64,000 nt of DNA. Source: Eubacteriaceae bacterium (GTDB lineage: Bacteria; Bacillota; Clostridia; Eubacteriales; Anaerofustaceae). Under the pieces are notes generated by a model that was not told where the DNA came from, did no database searches, and saw only the letters and a program-made list of their open reading frames with translations. The DNA lies in contig WRIE01000005.1 of the NCBI GenBank assembly GCA_009782875.1, forward strand, positions 21,904-85,903, in the 5' to 3' direction. This document shows positions 9,107 to 16,637 of this stretch, piece by piece; position 1 is the first letter of the stretch, and each line of letters begins with the position of its first letter. Both the position numbers and the translations under genes were made by a program.

Positions 9107-9197
9107 AATGGCAGGCTCCTTGGATGTTTTGGTTGTCTGGTGCCCGCTTTGGGCAAAAGGAGGCAATGGGCGCTATGCGAAGTGGGCGCCTTATGCG

Positions 9198-9211
9198 GCT
9201 ATTATACCATA
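9198..9211 (-). promoter_or_regulatory. extended -10 promoter for the AIR synthase-related gene
   Basis: TGGTATAAT on the minus strand (TATAAT at 9201-9206), about 95 bases upstream of the start codon. The -35 region is poor, as is usual for extended -10 promoters. Confidence 0.5.
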
Positions 9212-9637
9212 TTGGCATATCGAAAGGAGGCAGCCGGGGCAAGGGGATGGCAATGAGTCTGGGCTTAGGAGGGGGTCGGATGGTGGACCAGCCGGAAGGG
9301 CTTCTGTTTCCCGGAGAGCATAATTCCATGCCAGCAAAGAAAGGGGTTTTGCTGCCCAGGAAGCTGTCAGCTCAAATTGCGGGGAGCAGGCAAAGGGGCT
9401 TTTTTGAAAACTGCAACAGCCAGGAAATGTGCGCTTTCTCCACTTTGTTGCTTGCTGGGAGGCTAGCGCAAAACTTGCAGGGATCCAAATTGTGGGCCAC
9501 GTGGATTGCTAAGGATTGTCCTGGCAGGCGCACAAAGCAATGCGGGAAGCTCTTGGGGAGAAATAACGTTCTCCCCAAGAGCTTCCCGCATTGTCGCGCA
9601 CAGTTCAAATATTAATTGAGGAACACAACTGAAGCTT
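9212..9637. other. gene-free stretch containing a long hairpin
   Basis: I see no gene. Apart from the perfect inverted repeat at 9538-9593 there is nothing recognisable. Confidence 0.4.
9538..9593. repeat. perfect 25-bp inverted repeat with 6-base loop
   Basis: The arms 9538-9562 and 9569-9593 are exact reverse complements around the loop ATAACG. It lies 45 bases past the stop of the leftward surface-protein gene. There is no T run on either side, so it is not a standard terminator, although it could still stop or protect that transcript. Confidence 0.85.
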
Positions 9638-11200
9638 CTATATATGTTTTAATCCTTCTCTTTTCTTTTTTAGCGCCATTGAGCCAAACGCCAGTGCCAG
9701 GGAAAGGGAAGACAATGCTGTTGCGGCATGCAAGCCCAAATTGGTGGTGTCGGCTGTGCTGGGGTTGTTTGTGATCTTTATGCCGCTGATCATATAAAGG
9801 TTGGAATTTGGCGAGTAGCCGAATTCCACGTTGCCGGCGCCTGCAGGGCTGGTTAGCGTCGCAGGTTTATTGAGCTCGTCGGCTGTGTAGTAGGTGACTA
9901 AAAGGTCTTTGTATCCTTCAGCCCCCGGGATGTTGGCGACAACTCCCACATCGTCAATGATATTCCTCGGGACAAAAGAATCTGTCTTGATGGCATCCCC
10001 ATTCCTGTTCAGCTCATACTTGAACACATCCATGCAGTAGATTCCTAAGATGTGCCTTGATCCGGCATCCTTGGTCAATTTGTCATATCCCCTTCCGCTG
10101 TGGACCTTTTCGACTTCGATGCCATAATACCAAGCAAGCCCTTTAATGCTTGTCCCGTTTGACCTGTGGTTTATTCTGGCGGCAGAACCGGTAGCCTGTT
10201 CAAACTCGCCCAAGCATTGTTTGCTGATGCTTGCCCGCTGGCGGCTATCCATTGAATCATAAGCTTTCTGCGCTTTGAGCAAGTTTCCGAAGTCGGCTTC
10301 TGTCACCCTGGCGGAAAGGTTGTTGATGCATGTTTCAAATACCGAAACCGGGTCGGGGGGTATTGGCGCCGGAACCGGGGCTGTGGAAGCTGCAGGCTGG
10401 GCCTGTGGAGGAGCCTGCGGGATCGTTGGCAGGGCAGCTGGCGCTGAGGCTGGCGCAGTGTTGTTTAGCTTGCTCAGCAGCAGCTGTTTGAACTGCTCTG
10501 CAATCTTCGCTTTTGTCATAGTGATGCCGGCTTTTTCTCCCGTGACTGTCTGGTAGTAAGCCACCAGCTTTTTGTAGTAGTCAAAGTATAGGTGTATCGT
10601 CTCGATTTCGCCGATATTCGCCGGCACGGCGTCCAGGGCGACACACATGCCATAAATGGTTTCTATGCTATTGGGAGCGGTGGCGGCTGTGGCAATCGCA
10701 TTGTCTATCGATTCGATTATATCCTGGGCGTAGAGATGCCAGTAGGAATCTTTTTGCGCCCGGGCAATATATGCCTCAAGGGAAGATTTGATGGCGCTGT
10801 TGTCAGCGCAGTGGTAATGGATGTTTTTTAAATTATCGAGCAGCTCTTTTTTGTCCTTTGCGTATGCTGCTAACCGTATTTTTGTAAACGCCCCTTTGAA
10901 CGCAGGGTCGTTCTTGGCGATAAAGGCAGATAACCGGGAAACTGCATCAGCGAACCATAATTTGTCATTCACAGGGTTGGCGACGCCCAGGCCCAGCTTG
11001 TCCATCCCTTTGCAGATCGCTTGGAAGCACTCATCAGGTAACTCTTGGTTGGGGCTCGTCTTGGCGGTGTCTGTGCATGCCAATGCTGAAGCCATGCTGC
11101 AGCTATATACAACAGCTATGGCGAGCAGGAAACACAGCGCTCTTTGAAGTGTTTTCATCTCAATTTTGGCGCATGGTGCAGCCAGCGTAAAAGGCGGCAT
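9638..11200 (-). CDS. secreted wall-anchored protein with degenerate NPxTG-type sorting signal
   Basis: About 520 residues from the ATG at 11200, which has AAGGAG 7 bases upstream; a start 14 codons later (11158) would give a tighter signal peptide. The N-terminus carries a signal peptide (LCFLLAIAVVYSCSMASALA). A Pro/Ala-rich linker (about residues 250-280) separates an N-terminal helical part from a C-terminal part that resembles the protein at 13.6-14.5 kb (DFGNLLKAQKAYDSM, INHRSNGTSIKG). The C-terminus has NPSTADTTN, a hydrophobic helix and KKKREG, the layout of a sortase signal. The NPKTGD of its paralogue is degenerate here (Ser for Lys, Ala for Gly). It may therefore be sorted poorly or simply retained in the membrane. 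No sortase gene is in the window. Confidence 0.65.
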   Translation of the reverse strand: MPPFTLAAPCAKIEMKTLQRALCFLLAIAVVYSCSMASALACTDTAKTSPNQELPDECFQAICKGMDKLGLGVANPVNDKLWFADAVSRLSAFIAKNDPAFKGAFTKIRLAAYAKDKKELLDNLKNIHYHCADNSAIKSSLEAYIARAQKDSYWHLYAQDIIESIDNAIATAATAPNSIETIYGMCVALDAVPANIGEIETIHLYFDYYKKLVAYYQTVTGEKAGITMTKAKIAEQFKQLLLSKLNNTAPASAPAALPTIPQAPPQAQPAASTAPVPAPIPPDPVSVFETCINNLSARVTEADFGNLLKAQKAYDSMDSRQRASISKQCLGEFEQATGSAARINHRSNGTSIKGLAWYYGIEVEKVHSGRGYDKLTKDAGSRHILGIYCMDVFKYELNRNGDAIKTDSFVPRNIIDDVGVVANIPGAEGYKDLLVTYYTADELNKPATLTSPAGAGNVEFGYSPNSNLYMISGIKITNNPSTADTTNLGLHAATALSSLSLALAFGSMALKKKREGLKHI

Positions 11201-12299
11201 GCGCCATCTCCTTGTTGGATTGGCTAAAAACGGGCCAAATGCTTTAAGCCCCCGCCTGGCATGGCATGGCGGATGCGCTTTGCCAAAGCTGCTATGCTTG
11301 GGAATGCCGCGGGCTGTAGCAACCAAGTCATAGCCACAGCGGCAAGAATGGCAGGGAGCTGCATTGTAAATCAGCTGTAAACGAGTTGATTGCAAGTGAT
11401 TATGTAATTGTAATAGCGAAGCAATCAACAGTTAACTGAGCACATTATAGTTATTTAGGAATAAATTGTCAATTGTAATCTAGATTTAATAATGTAAAAG
11501 TTTGCTTTTATGGCTACAAATCCCATACAATCAGATAAAAGCCGCAAGTGCTTTTATATCACAATTGTTCATTTGTATATGAAAACGAAAACAGAGATAT
11601 GATATCTTGGTTTGTAAATATTAATAGGCAAATTGAGAAAAACCACTAAAAAGGAAGTGTATATTTATTCTTCTGTATTGTATAATGGGTTTAAAACCCT
11701 CGCCTTCCAGGCGAAACCTATCTTTATAAAGCTTGTTTGCCAACAACTTTCAGCATATCTTTTCTCTTTACATGCGCTTGGCCCCTGCCCTTGGAAAGGG
11801 AAGCGGGATTCTTTCATGGGGGGCGTGGCGGGGCAAGGTTCTCTGTTCTTTTGGGGGCTATGGGCAGCCCATAGCGATTTTTGGGGAGCAAGCATTTGCG
11901 GAAAACGTTTGCGAATGCCGTTGCCCATTAATAGAGCTTCGCTCTGCCCTTTTGCCTGTCCCTATCATTCCTCTGCGGGCCAATGCCCTGCCATTCTTTC
12001 GTCGCGGCTTATGGACAGAGGCGCATGGAGATTTTTTTTTATGGTTTTGGTTTCGCTGGCTCTTCCATGCGCCTGCCGCTAGCTTGGTTGTTGGAGCATA
12101 TATTGTATAAGGCAGATGTCCTGCCACATTTGCGTTGCTCTATTGCTTTTGGGGCATTGCAGCCGCCAGCTTGTTATTTGAGCGTATATCAGGCATTGCG
12201 TGCGCATAGTATGCCTTTGCCAATGCAGTGTTTTCTGTTTTAAATGCACGGCTGCCAATCTGCTTGCTTATCCAATATTCCATCCATGCTTTCTACGCT
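11201..12299. other. gene-free, probably decayed stretch
   Basis: About 1.1 kb. AT-rich near 11440-11640 (probable promoter area of the leftward surface gene), then more GC-rich. Open frames here lack ribosome sites and recognisable content. It leads into the IS110-type relic and is probably degraded DNA. Confidence 0.4.
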
Positions 12300-12890
12300 G
12301 CCATTTTTCCATCTCCAAGGTTTTTGAATGCAATGCCTGGGCCATAGCCCCCGCATTTTACCGCAAGGGCATGCAACACTGGCAGCAGCATGCGCATAAG
12401 CTCAACCATCGGCCTGCTTGCGCCTCGACGGGTTTTGCCCCCTTTCCTTGTAATGCCTGTACAGCGCCTTAAAGCCCGGGCCCCGTCTTTTCATGGGCTC
12501 CACCGCGGTCCACAGGGCTTTGCGCAAGCCGGCCCGGACCCTCTTTGATATCCGGGTTTCCCCCCTTGTGCTTGCCCGAACCCTCCTCCCCCAGGCTGGT
12601 CCCCGCAATCCGCTCTATTTGCCTTGGCGGCAAAGCCCGCCAAGTTGGCCGCCTCGCCCGCTGTGGCGACCCCAAGCCCCTTTGCTGCAAGGATAAAGCG
12701 GCTGCAAGGGCGCTGCCCAAGCGCGGCTTCATCCTGGCCAATATCTGCGCCCCGCCCTTGTTTGCCAGTGCCAGACCTCCGGCCATCAGCGAAATCCCGA
12801 AGGGAGCCCCGCTCCTGGCATGTTTTGAGCCGGTGGGCACGCCTGCCGCTTCAACAAGCCTTTCAGCTTTCCCCAATAAGGTGCTTTAGG
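12300..12890 (-). pseudogene. IS110-family transposase relic, C-terminal half
   Basis: Pieces of one protein appear in several minus-strand frames. First SLMAGGLALANKGGAQILARM (12.8 kb), then AGTSLGEEGSG (12.65-12.6 kb), then ISKRVRAGLRKALWTAV with PGFKALYRHYKERG (12.56-12.42 kb), and finally ELMRMLLPVLHALAVKCG in yet another frame (about 12.4 kb). This order matches the C-terminal part of IS110-type transposases, including the Gly-Thr-Ser and Lys-Arg-Gly motifs after the catalytic domain. At least two frameshifts and an internal deletion mean it is dead. The segment SLMAG-LALA---QILARM also occurs in the relic at 40.2 kb. Confidence 0.6.
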
Positions 12891-12908
12891 CGGCTTCCAG
12901 CCGCACAA

Positions 12909-12943
12909 CCTGAACCCGCCGCCTTCCAGGCGGCTGGTTCAGG
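12909..12943. repeat. GC-rich hairpin (16-bp arms, one mismatch)
   Basis: CCTGAACC and GGTTCAGG flank an inner GCCGCCT/AGGCGGC stem with a 3-base loop. There is no T tract. It lies between the IS110 relic and the hsp20 promoter and may belong to the relic end. Confidence 0.5.
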
Positions 12944-13002
12944 TCAAAACAATTGAAAAAATGTAGCTTAATTCCTTAATGGTAATTTAATCAAAGCCCA
13001 TG

Positions 13003-13031
13003 TTGACAATGCATAACAGATTTAGTATAGT
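13003..13031 (+). promoter_or_regulatory. sigma-A promoter of hsp20
   Basis: TTGACA at 13003-13008, a 17-base spacer, then TATAGT at 13026-13031, directly upstream of the CIRCE-like element. It is a near-consensus vegetative promoter. Confidence 0.8.
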
Positions 13032-13041
13032 GTACATATTG

Positions 13042-13068
13042 TTAGCAGCCACAACGATAGAGTGCTAA
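13042..13068 (+). promoter_or_regulatory. CIRCE-like operator (HrcA site) of hsp20
   Basis: TTAGCAGCC, 9 bases, GAGTGCTAA. The right arm is the exact CIRCE half-site; the left arm differs from TTAGCACTC in its last part. The position just past the -10 box, in the leader, is where HrcA represses heat-shock genes. Confidence 0.7.
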
Positions 13069-13106
13069 TAATACACAAATTCGATATTCAAAATAGGAGG
13101 CGAACA

Positions 13107-13535
13107 ATGTACAATTTGTTGCCAAGAAGCGCAAGAGACTACGGCATGTACAACTTTTTCAGCAATTTCCCCACTTTTCCCGCTATTAGCGGCCAACATA
13201 GCTTTAGGGCGGTTTTCAAAATTGACGTGGAAGAGAAGGATGATGGCTATACTATCACTGCTGAGCTGCCCGGGGCAGCGAAAGAAGATGTGTCTGTAGA
13301 GTTTATCGAGGGGAAAATGAAGATCTCCTTTGAAAAGACTGAAGAAGCAAACACAGAGAACGAACAGAAGAATTATATCCACAGGGAAAGGCGCACAGCT
13401 TCTATGTACAGGGTTGTGCACTTGCCAGCAATGGATCCCCAAGGCGCGAAAGCGGCATTGGCTGAAGGAGTGCTGACGGTCACCGTGCCAAAGAGGCAAG
13501 ACAGCAAACAGGGAAACTCAATACCTATCGAATAG
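13107..13535 (+). CDS. small heat-shock protein, Hsp20/alpha-crystallin family
   Basis: A 142-residue cytoplasmic chaperone that holds unfolded proteins as large oligomers without using ATP. The ATG at 13107 has GGAGG about 7 bases upstream. The N-terminus is aromatic-rich (MYNFFSNFPTFP), as is usual. The alpha-crystallin domain runs from about residue 35 to 130: FKIDVEEKDDGYTITAELPGAAKEDV, a loop with ENEQKNYIHRERRTASMYR, and the closing A-x-x-x-x-G-V-L motif AALAEGVLTVTVPK. It is a single-gene unit with a sigma-A promoter, a CIRCE-like operator and a strong terminator, so it is most likely repressed by HrcA and induced by heat. Confidence 0.93.
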   Translation: MYNLLPRSARDYGMYNFFSNFPTFPAISGQHSFRAVFKIDVEEKDDGYTITAELPGAAKEDVSVEFIEGKMKISFEKTEEANTENEQKNYIHRERRTASMYRVVHLPAMDPQGAKAALAEGVLTVTVPKRQDSKQGNSIPIE

Positions 13536-13544
13536 AAATAGGCC

Positions 13545-13597
13545 AACAGCCGAACTAAAAAAGCCGCCAAACCAGGCGGCTTTTTTAGTTCGGCTGT
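13545..13597. terminator. bidirectional terminator between hsp20 and a surface-protein gene
   Basis: Near-perfect long stem: AGCCGAACT, A6, GCCGCC, a 6-base loop, then GGCGGC, T6, AGTTCGGCT. The T6 and A6 runs let it stop both convergent transcripts. Confidence 0.9.
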
Positions 13598-13598
13598 G

Positions 13599-14483
13599 TC
13601 AGCCATTATCTTTGATTTTTTTTGCGATCACGGCGCAGTACAGCGCAGACAACGCGCTAAAAGCAACAGTCGCATGCAGAGCCAAGTTGGTCGCATCCCC
13701 AGTTTTCGGGTTGTTTGACCTTTTGGTTGCGCAAAGCCCGAAGTATCCGGTGTCGCGGATTGCAAACCTTGCAGAGTTGCTTGCAACAGAGGCTGCAGCA
13801 AGCTTTTCTCCTTCGGCGCTTCCGCCTCCAGCCACAAGAACCACGTCTTTATACCCAGAGATGCCTTCGTATGGTACTGTCAAAGTCCCAGATCCCCTGA
13901 GTGTGTAGTTGACCAGCCCCAAACCATTGGGGATGCCCCTCCCGCCCCTTGGGTCTTCAGTTGCGACTACATATTGGCGCAAATTGATGCTGAATGCCTT
14001 GAGCAAGTTTTGGGATCCCGCAAAGCTCCTGGTCCTAGAATAGTAGGTTTGTGCTGATCCGCGGGCACTGGGCTCTTGGGAGGCGTTGGAGGTGTCCACA
14101 TATAATATAACATTCCAAGGAATGCCAGTGATTGTAAAACCGTTGTAAGTATGGTTGATATTAGCCGCCTGCTCTTTTGCGTCCTCAAAGGTGGCCAAGA
14201 CGCTTTTGCTGACAAGGCTGTAGTTTTGCTTGGATATGGACTTGTAAGCCTCTTCAGCCAGCAGAAGGTTGAAAAAATCGTTGTTGCCGATGCTTCGCCC
14301 CAATTCGCCTACAGCATTATGGAATTCTTGGACATCGCTAGGCAATGCGCCTGCGGGCGCCTCTGTGTCCCTGTAGCCTCCGCCAATCCAAGTGTCGCGT
14401 CTTGGCTGGCGGCCTGAAGATGGGGATGCCAAGCCTAGGGCTATAAGAAAAGCTAGGAGTATGGTTAGAAGTTTTCTGTCCAT
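13599..14483 (-). CDS. secreted wall-anchored protein with NPKTGD sorting signal
   Basis: About 294 residues. The N-terminus (RKLLTILLAFLIALGLASP) is a signal peptide. The C-terminus has NPKTGD followed by ATNLALHATVAFSALSALY and a Lys-rich tail. This is a sorting signal of the NPxTG kind, used by class B-like or related sortases in Firmicutes rather than by SrtA. The middle part (NDFFNLLLAEEAYKSISKQ, NINHTYNGFTITGIPW) is clearly related to the C-terminal part of the protein at 9638-11200. A Gly/Ala-rich segment with a VLVAGGGSAEG stretch lies near residues 190-205. I chose the ATG at 14483 over an adjacent GTG at 14486; neither has a good ribosome site. A 76-codon open frame ends in a TGATG overlap with this start, but it lacks a ribosome site. 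Confidence 0.7.
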   Translation of the reverse strand: MDRKLLTILLAFLIALGLASPSSGRQPRRDTWIGGGYRDTEAPAGALPSDVQEFHNAVGELGRSIGNNDFFNLLLAEEAYKSISKQNYSLVSKSVLATFEDAKEQAANINHTYNGFTITGIPWNVILYVDTSNASQEPSARGSAQTYYSRTRSFAGSQNLLKAFSINLRQYVVATEDPRGGRGIPNGLGLVNYTLRGSGTLTVPYEGISGYKDVVLVAGGGSAEGEKLAAASVASNSARFAIRDTGYFGLCATKRSNNPKTGDATNLALHATVAFSALSALYCAVIAKKIKDNG

Positions 14484-14985
14484 CACATCTTGGCGCGCCG
14501 ATATCCCGCCTTAAAAACAGCGGCGTAAATGCGCTTCCTCCTTAATTGGGGCATATGGGGGGATGCTTGAAAGCTCCCGTATCCAAGCCGCCGCCCTTTA
14601 GCCACAAAATACACTTCGTTATTCTCGCTCCGTTTTTTAATATGCCCAAGCGTGATGCTCCAAAGAGCCTTGCGCCTGGTTTTTAGCGTAAACCCAGCAT
14701 TTGGCCAATCCATAGCAGGGCAGAGAATGCGGGCTGGGCTTGTCTAATGCCAGCCACGTTATACTATTATTCACAATTCTAGGCAATATACATACTAAGT
14801 GGGATAAATCGATACACTTTTTCCCTTAATGGTATTTTATATCACATTTGTGATCGACAAAAGTCGAAATTGGATTTCAAGGTTAAGGGATGATGATAAT
14901 TCTACATAGTTTTCGATTAAAAACCAATGTTTGCCCAAAACCGCCAAGGTTCGATAGCATCAGATTTGGCTATGATCTGATTCAT
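14484..14985. other. gene-free stretch between wall protein and radC
   Basis: Only a doubtful 76-codon Lys/Arg-rich open frame on the minus strand (14483-14713), without a ribosome site. The rest is AT-rich with no recognised feature. Confidence 0.35.
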
Positions 14986-15660
14986 TTAAAAAAATGATGT
15001 CCGGTCTTCAATAAAAGAATAGTAGCAGCCCCTGCCAATTATAATATGGTCGACCAGTTTGATGCCCAGCAGGTTACCCGATTCAATGAGCCTGGAAGTA
15101 GTTGCCTTGTCTTCTTCGCTGGGGGCAGGATGCCCGCTGGGGTGGTTGTGGGCAATGAAGATAGAGTGCGCCCCCCTTAGGACAGCTTTCCTGAAAACTT
15201 CCCTTGGATGGGCGAAAGAAGCGTCAATCGACCCCAAAGACACATCATACACCAGTGTCGGCCTCTTTTTGGAATCCAGGCACGCAGCTTTGAAGGCTTC
15301 TTGCCTATAGCCGATGAATAAAGGGGAGAATAGCCTGAATGCGTCTTTTGGGCATGTGATGGCTAGGGGCAGCCCGCATGTTACAGCCCTTTGGCCCAGC
15401 GCCATGCCGGCAAGCAGGGATCTAGCCCCGCTCGAACGGATGCCCGCAGCTGTGGATATTTCTTTTGCCGAGCTTGATGCGATAGCTGCGACATTCCCGA
15501 ACTTTTCCAGCAATGCCGCCCCCTTTTCCCCGCCCATAGTCTTCTCCCTGATTGCAAGCCCGAGAAGCGCCTTGTCCGTCAACGCGGCCAAGCTGTCATT
15601 GTCGATAATGTCATCGTAGTTGTTATTGCCTGCCGCCAGCAGGCTGTAGTCCAAATTCAT
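14986..15660 (-). CDS. radC: RadC/JAB-domain protein
   Basis: A 224-residue protein. An N-terminal helix-hairpin-helix-like part (LLEKFGNVAAIASSSAKEISTAAGI, about residues 50-75) is followed by a JAB/MPN+ domain with the metal-binding motif HNHPSGHPAPSEED (about residues 171-184). RadC was named for DNA repair, but its biochemical role is still unclear. The JAMM motif suggests a metal-dependent hydrolase. It starts at 15660 with AGGAG about 9 bases upstream and overlaps the end of maf by 38 bases, so the two are co-transcribed. The maf-radC order is common in Firmicutes. Confidence 0.92.
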   Translation of the reverse strand: MNLDYSLLAAGNNNYDDIIDNDSLAALTDKALLGLAIREKTMGGEKGAALLEKFGNVAAIASSSAKEISTAAGIRSSGARSLLAGMALGQRAVTCGLPLAITCPKDAFRLFSPLFIGYRQEAFKAACLDSKKRPTLVYDVSLGSIDASFAHPREVFRKAVLRGAHSIFIAHNHPSGHPAPSEEDKATTSRLIESGNLLGIKLVDHIIIGRGCYYSFIEDRTSFF

Positions 15661-16255
15661 CTTTTAGGCTCCTATAGATCTGGTTTGCGGGAAAGCCCAT
15701 GACATTGTAGTAATCGCCGCAAATGCCCTTGATGTATCTGGCGGCTACCCCCTGTATGCCGTATGCCCCGGCCATGTCGTAAATCTCGTCCCTGGCTACA
15801 TAGCCGGCAATTTCGCCCCTGTCCATATTGTCGAACTCGACTATAGTTTCGGCGCAAAAAGACACTTCTTTGGAGGCATGGCCAACATCGCCCACAACAG
15901 CGCTCGCCATATAGACACCGCTTAAAACTGTATGGGGCGAAGAGCAATATGCCTCAAGCATCATTTGCGCCTCCTGCGCATTGGCAGGTTTTCCAAAAAC
16001 CTTGCCCCCCAAAGACACAACAGTGTCGATGCCCAGCACGACAACCGCGCCGCCATCCCTCAAGCCCGCCAAGCCGATCTTGGTTTCCAGCACATTCATG
16101 GCTTTTGATTTTGCGATGTTGACTACGTTTGCGGAAGGGCTTGCCTCCCAGTCCCAAACTTCCTCGGCATCGCTGGCTACTAGCGCATAAGGCAAACCAA
16201 GCAGATCCACCAGTTGCGCCCTCCGTGGCGATTTTGACGCCAAAATGATTGTCAT
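15623..16255 (-). CDS. maf: Maf-family nucleoside triphosphate pyrophosphatase
   Basis: A 210-residue house-cleaning enzyme that hydrolyses non-canonical or modified nucleoside triphosphates to the monophosphate and PPi. The N-terminal signature ASKSPRRAQLVDLLGL (from residue 5) is characteristic, as are GIDTVVSLGGKVFGKP with its catalytic Asp and the C-terminal DMAGAYGIQGVAARYIKGICGDYYNVMGFP. I prefer the ATG at 16255 (family N-terminus MTIILASKSPRR, GGGAAG upstream); a start 5 codons upstream (16270) is also possible. It is the first gene of a maf-radC unit. Confidence 0.93.
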   Translation of the reverse strand: MTIILASKSPRRAQLVDLLGLPYALVASDAEEVWDWEASPSANVVNIAKSKAMNVLETKIGLAGLRDGGAVVVLGIDTVVSLGGKVFGKPANAQEAQMMLEAYCSSPHTVLSGVYMASAVVGDVGHASKEVSFCAETIVEFDNMDRGEIAGYVARDEIYDMAGAYGIQGVAARYIKGICGDYYNVMGFPANQIYRSLKDEFGLQPAGGRQ

Positions 16256-16637
16256 GTTTTGACTTCCCATAAGCCTTATAGCCTCCAGCTTCTTTTTTCC
16301 CTTTAATTTTATCCTAAATAAGCCCCAAATTTTTACCCGACCTATTATTTAATTTGCAAATAGCCCCAAATCCTGCTTTCAAGAGGGAATATTGGATTTA
16401 ATTTCGAAAGGCAGCAAATATGGTCAATAGCCCTTTTTTTAATAATGGAAACCAAAAAACGCTTAAATATACCAAAACAATCACAAACACAACCTTGGCA
16501 AATAGAATAGTAGAAAACAACCCATGAAAATTAGCTTGGCAGTTAACCCTTGACTTGGCATATTTAAGGGATATAATTCTTCATGGGAAAAGCATTATTG
16601 CATGCTATGTATACCGCACAAGATTTCTGGAGGCAAA
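16256..16637. other. intergenic region between maf and topA
   Basis: Divergent promoter region. The only clear signal is the topA promoter at 16550-16577. The rest is AT-rich. Confidence 0.4.
16550..16577 (+). promoter_or_regulatory. promoter of topA
   Basis: TTGACT, 16 bases, TATAAT, about 60 bases upstream of the topA start codon. Confidence 0.7.

Noticed and set aside
9107..9340. A cobalamin riboswitch upstream of the AIR synthase-related gene
   Set aside because: The leader lacks the GCCACTG, GGGAAGG and B12-box blocks that are clear at 27.2 and 29.7 kb.
12469..12896. Long GC-rich open frames on both strands near 12.5-12.9 kb as new genes
   Set aside because: The minus-strand frames are pieces of an IS110-type transposase in different frames; the plus-strand ones are their shadows.
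14483..14713. 76-codon minus-strand frame overlapping the wall-protein start by TGATG
   Set aside because: No ribosome site or promoter, and a composition typical of non-coding sequence. The overlap alone is not enough.
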